Source: Athripsodes cinereus (Eukaryota; Arthropoda; Insecta; Trichoptera; Leptoceridae). Taken from it: a DNA stretch of 64,000 nucleotides. The stretch's first letter is position 1; each line of letters opens with the position of its first letter. Of this stretch, positions 58,664 to 64,000 are shown piece by piece. The stretch spans positions 18,061,384 to 18,125,383 of the forward strand of contig OX388317.1 in NCBI GenBank assembly GCA_947579605.1. The letters run 5' to 3'. The notes beneath the pieces are model-generated. The model was given only the letters and a program-made list of their open reading frames with translations, had not been told where the DNA came from and did not search any database. A program made the position numbers and the translations under genes.

Positions 58664-60247
58664 CAATTGGCTTTAATTGTTGATAATTTTTGAATATTGT
58701 TTGTTGCAACTTTTTGAAAAATTAACTTTGAATATATATAAACATAACATAACATGGATAGACAATTCACACAGATCGAGCTTGTCCCAAACTAAAATTG
58801 AATCTTGTATTATGGGTACGATGCACATATATACAATGCACTAAACACATACATGTAACACCCAGACCCTTATTGTTAAGATATACCTACCATCAAACAG
58901 AAAAAAATTATAATTTCTGTTTCAATTTGAAAATTTTAAAAAGGAATACTATATCTACACATAACGAGATTCATCTTAAAAGTACTAGTAGTATTATGAC
59001 ATTATTGAAGTACTCCAAGTCCAGTTATTCATATTACAAACTATATGTACACACGAGAGCCTGGTTACTAAGTACATAGATACCTACTGTTCGTGTATGC
59101 GGTCATAAGTACTAGTGTCTAGTATTAGGATTGCTGCATCACATCCCATCTTAATTATTTATACTTTTACTCAGAGCGTTGGCAGGCAGTCGTAGTGTCT
59201 CTTTCTCTGAACTTATAATACTTCAAATAAAATTTAAATAATTATGATTGTTCGTAAGTACGTTTGTTTGTAATGTGCCCTCTATATTTACTTTTTGAGA
59301 CAAGATAAAGGGAAAATAGCATCCTTTTTCTCATCCAGGTTGAGTAGAGTTTGGAATAAATATTTATTTGGAATAATCTTGTTTTTTGAAAAATATGTGA
59401 AATCACATCATCAAATTTTATGAGATTTTAAGAGATTGATCTTTACGATTTGTCAAAATATTGTATTATATGTGTTGAATTTCATAAGTTGTGATGTCAA
59501 TAATATCATAAACGTGATAAAAATTATGTTTTTATGTAGATTTGTGGTATGACTGTGCCCGTTATGAAGCAAGTAATCTAATATGTACAAAGTTATTGAA
59601 AAATATTGAAATTCGTAATATCGTTAATTAGACTAGTTGTAATATGGAAATGTTTTACATCAAATTATGATAGATATAACGATAGAAAATATTTGAAGTT
59701 GTTGCAGTTTTTTAAAGAGCTTGAGTCAATTTTTATAGCAATTTTTCAGGACAGTCTCTTATGCCAAATTTAATGTATTTTTTTGCCATCATGAAGATTA
59801 CTAAGGATTTGAAGCTAGTTCATAATATGTAAATATATTATATACATAGTACAATATGGATGAAACCACATTGGAATCCTTTTTCAAAAGGCTGAATAAT
59901 GTTGTGTTGCGAGGATCAAGGCAAATCCGAATAAGTAAATTTTGTATAAAAGGTCGAAACATCATACATATGTATACATCGTAGATTTTTACTTTTTTTT
60001 AATACACTGCTTTTATTCGTTTTAAAGAAATTTGCCAGAATGGTAATATATAAAAAATACTTTAAAATACGTAGGCACCTATTTTATGTATGAATTTATT
60101 TACAGACCTACCTACACGAGTTTAGTATTACGATGTGATGTAAATATTTTTTCACAATATTGAGGTATAATTTCAAGTTTTAATATCAATGATATAATAA
60201 TATCGTCATTTCACTTATTTTGAAAATGGTTTAAAAAGTATTTTATA
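58664..60247. other. No gene seen
   Basis: AT-rich. No exon or repeat family recognised. Confidence 0.4.
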
Positions 60248-60330
60248 CCATGATACTATTCCACAAGTGGGGTAGCCAGCAGCCCACAGCAGTATGTAAT
60301 AAACATGCAGCTATCCTGTCCTGTCCTTTC
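60248..60330 (-). repeat. SINE-A copy, 3' part
   Basis: 'taccatgatactattccaca', 'agtggggtagccagcag', 'gtatgtaataaacatgcagc'. Confidence 0.7.
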
Positions 60331-61059
60331 CGTTCGTATAAATGATTAAATAAATAGTTAATTTTATTTAAGTTGGATTATTGTAAGGAAATGAAAATTT
60401 CGACTTTAATTTGTTACAATTAATTAACAAGTATGTATTGATCCTACAGACATGTAAGTGACATAAATTATTTATGTAAGTAAATATCAACAGTAAATCA
60501 TAAAAAAATATATTTAAAAAAACGAAATAAACCAACGAAATGCAAGGTCAATGGAAATATGTAATCAAAGATAAAGCTTTTTGAAAGATTATTGTGACAG
60601 GAAGTACCTACCAAGTTAGAATCTGATAAAAGATAATGTTATGACATGAAAATGATAAGTTTTTCATTACATAAACAAATAATAAATCAAAAAGAATGAT
60701 TATCCAAAAAGATGATGTTATCGGATAATATGAGAATATTTAAGATTTATGTGATATTGCTCTGTCCATAGGCCATTAAATAAATAATATAAATACAAGG
60801 AAATATATCAAAAAGCCAATGTTACATAATATCGCTAATGATGAAAATATATTTTGTGCTATTATACCAACATCTATCATTGTTGGTAATGGTTTTAATT
60901 TTTTTTTAATATTTGCCTGTAAACACGGTTTGCTATATTGACTTCATTATTATTGTTATATTTGTAATTATGATATTCACTTTTCTGATAATGTTGTTTT
61001 TTTGCTGACTTTCTTGTTGTTGTTTTTGTATTTATGTAGGGAAATTGTTTGTATTACTT
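60331..61059. other. No gene seen
   Basis: AT-rich. Confidence 0.4.
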
Positions 61060-61125
61060 GTACATGAGTCATTGTAATAAAAGGCTTGTATGCCGTTGAA
61101 TGTATAAATAAATAAATAAACGAAT
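61060..61125 (+). mobile_element. LINE 3' tail of family F2
   Basis: 'tgtaataaaaggcttgtatg', 'ccgttgaatgtataaataaa' and (AAAT)n. Stem GGC/GCC at 61083-61085 and 61092-61094. Confidence 0.6.
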
Positions 61126-61820
61126 CACGAATTTTTTATAACAAATGAGTTAATTGAGGAGAATTAAAAGGTCAAAAAAATTTCAATTTTAATTTAAACA
61201 TGGAAGAAAAGAAAAGTCAACAAAGAAGAAATCTTTGAAAATTAAAAATCAATTATAAATTCGATGAAGTATTCAAAGAATCTTAAATATTAGACATAAT
61301 TTATAATTCTTTCGATTTTTGAAAAAAATATCTAACCACTGACCTCCGCCTTCTTTACAACTACTTACTTTAAAAATGTAGTAATGTTTAATGAGTGGTA
61401 AAACTGACAAAAAAATTTAATAAATTCACATGAATTCAATAAATGTTTTTAAGACTTGACTGTTGTGAGAATTAAACAAGGTGATACATTATCTAAATGT
61501 ACTTAATAAAAGAGCTACAAACATGTAGTTGTTGGTCTTTATGTCTACATACATTACTTATGTATTTTCTATCTAGTGTGAATTACTGTATTACACATAC
61601 AAAAGTGAAACAAGAGCTACTAAGCTATTCACTAATATACAATAATATAGGTAAATATATTATAATAGTACTTTTGACTAATAAGAAGTATTATGTGTGT
61701 TTAACAAGTGAGACAATATTTCAGAGTGCCTATGAATGTAGCGATTCCAGAGTCAGTTGAATTATTTAGAACGTAGAACATTAAATATCAAGCTAGAAAA
61801 ATATTTAAAGCTGTTGTAGG
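61126..61820. other. No gene seen
   Basis: AT-rich. The frame at 61497-61760 shows no family motif. Confidence 0.4.
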
Positions 61821-62361
61821 TAATGGAGTGTTCACATTTGGCGAATATCGCCAGGCGAATTTCAAAATATATCTCCAGGCGAAAAAACAAAATTCGCCGG
61901 ACATCCATTGATCGTCACACCTGTTCACACAGTCCACCAATATAGAAACGATCTGTCAGATGCGCTTTGATTTTGACACTGTTTTCAAAATGGCGTCGAG
62001 ATGGAGATCGCGAAGTGTTTATTTTTAGTCGAAAATGTTATAGTAGAGGTTATAAGGCGCCTTTTAATTAAGGAAACAAACGCCACAAACCAACAACAAA
62101 GATAACAGCTGTCACGAAGCGGGAAACATTGTAAATTTTATAGGTTATAAAGTCTTTACCATAGATACGAACGCCGCGCACATCTGCGCATGCGCGAATC
62201 GTTCAATCGGCCGAAAATGTTGGAAGGTGGTCAACTCGAGACGATATCGTTTCTACTGGTTTTTATCGTTTCAGACTAGCTGTCATTTTGTTCACACGGT
62301 TCGAATGGCTGGCGATATTTTGATGCCTGGCGATATTCGCCAAGGTGAGAACACCACATTA
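61821..62361. mobile_element. 541-bp MITE with palindromic ends
   Basis: The left end 'taatggagtgttcacatttg', 'gcgaatatcgccaggc' and the right end, inverted, 'taatgtggtgttctcacct', 'tggcgaatatcgccaggc' match. Each end contains the palindrome TGGCGAATATCGCCA. The body is less AT-rich than its surroundings ('gcgcacatctgcgcatgcgc') and has no coding frame of note. Target duplication not resolved. Confidence 0.7.
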
Positions 62362-64000
62362 TATGTTATTATTTACAGTTATGAGTTTTTTTATTTGTAC
62401 ACAATTTACGACACAAGACTTTTACCTGTGATTATATTAAATTAAAATATTTTTATCGTACGCAATAGTTTATATTATAAATGCTTTTAATAAAACAGTG
62501 TAAAGGTACTTAAAAGATTTTTTCATATCTGCGTGAGTGAATATTTTAAGACTATTGCCCAACAGATACCTCATCTGCATAACCAGCAAATCGTGCAAAA
62601 TCTTTTTAGTGGAAAACAGGTAAGGGCTTTCGATGATGACGAATCGACTTCTTAACAAGATGATTTGAAAATATTTATCAATATGACTTTTTCACGTTTT
62701 TCAGACACGAATGAAAAGTTCTATATGTAAATTTACATTTAAGGAAAATTTTGAATTAAACAGGTACCCACAGATAGATTAATTGGACGATGAATTAAGA
62801 ATGTAGTTGTAAAATATTTTATGAAAATAAATTAACAAGTTATTACTAATCAAAAAATCTGTGACAAATACATAAACTCCTATTTTTTAGGTTTTCAAGC
62901 GATTATTTGTTGTGTACTTTCAAAAGTTTTCGACGGACAGAAAAGTCAAGACATACATTACATGTAATATTATATTGTTTTCTGATCACAAGATAGTTCT
63001 ATATATATTACTATTTATTTTTACTACGGAATGCAGTTCCCTTTAAACATAATGCGGATGTGACCAAACTATGAAATTATTTCATTTTTTTTTGGTTTGC
63101 AGTGATTTTTAAAATTAAATTTAATCACAATGTTTTATTGAAAAAATGGTCTCTTGAAATGTAATATAGCTTTAAAACTCAGCGCTCAAGTCCAAGGAGC
63201 GTAACGTTATGTACGTATAAAAAATAACTGAAAAACTGTTTATAAATGTAAAAAATATCGTTGATTATTTTGTGTTTTTAAATTACTAAACATGTTATGC
63301 AACAGATATTTAGTAATAAATACATAAACATTAGATTTGAATAAAACTGCAGGAGTCTAATTATTTGGCAAGGTCTGTTAGGCTTCGTAATTTATGTGAG
63401 ACTACAAACTATTGTATTATGTAGATTGTATTACGATGTTTCCGCTTGTATAATGTGAAAGTAGTAGGCGATAATATTATATAAAACGATATTGTAAAAA
63501 AACAAAGCAAGAATAACGTAAACTTGTTGCTGGGATTGAAGGTAAATTCTATTAAAAAAAAATTAATACATAGTTCTAAGCGTAAAAATATTAATATATA
63601 CAGTAAAATAGAAAATACCATAAAGATTGAGGTTGAAGAGGCAGAGACACGTAATAAACGAGTGCAAATAGTATAAAAGAATATAAGAATAATAATAAAA
63701 ATGAGTTAGGGTTTCTTTAATAATAATAGCAGATAATAATTGTTGGGAATCAGCGAGGTAGTAAATTATACGGACACCTCTTTTAATAAAACATACAGAA
63801 AATAATATAATATAACATCTCTGACCGAACAAAGGATGGACACACTCAAAAAAGGTTCTTTGCTTTTTACTATACATAGTAGGTGTAGTATTACTACTGT
63901 AACTGTAGTTACTACATATAATTATAATAATGCTGTATCATCTTTTACATATCTGTTATGTACTTTTCATATTCTATGTACTGCGCTTATTATTACTGAC
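62362..64000. other. No gene seen
   Basis: AT-rich; short frames at 62470, 63409 and 63563 show no family motif. Confidence 0.4.

Overview
The window is AT-rich eukaryotic DNA with no long intact gene. Most of it is retrotransposons, SINE-like repeats and foldback DNA elements. Spliced exons, LINE fragments of insect type, a Helitron-like terminus and many short 'acctacc'-type motifs point to an insect. I cannot place it by order; Lepidoptera or Hemiptera would both fit.

Host gene. Three exons on the minus strand (32478-32566, 31177-31296, 18233-18334) have proper splice signals and join in one open frame through two phase-1 introns. They encode the C-terminal half of a CUB domain and a downstream linker. 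The last intron seen is about 12.8 kb and is filled with repeats. The first and last exons of this gene are not in view or not recognised.

0-15 kb. A CR1-group LINE (44-2780) is split by a 931-bp insertion. Further right, a second LINE (5886-6279 and 14624-14733) is split by an 8,340-bp LTR element, 6280-14619. Its two 2,490-bp LTRs look identical apart from one base. It has TG...CA ends, a 4-bp target duplication and a polypurine tract, but no coding capacity in its 3,360-bp interior. It is a large non-autonomous LTR element of the LARD type and recently inserted. I regard it as the most notable object here.

15-52 kb. The CUB exons lie among SINE-like repeats (more than 20 copies or pieces of one family), a short Helitron-like element, LINE 3' ends and short tandem duplications. 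Two LINE 3'-tail families each keep a small stem-loop although the loop bases differ between copies. One LINE insertion is only 29 bp long yet has a 12-bp target duplication.

52-64 kb. Foldback and inverted-repeat elements dominate: a 228-bp palindromic MITE, a nested structure at 55058-56814 that contains a 991-bp element with broken ORFs, and a 541-bp MITE with palindromic ends. The remaining stretches are AT-rich and show nothing I can name.
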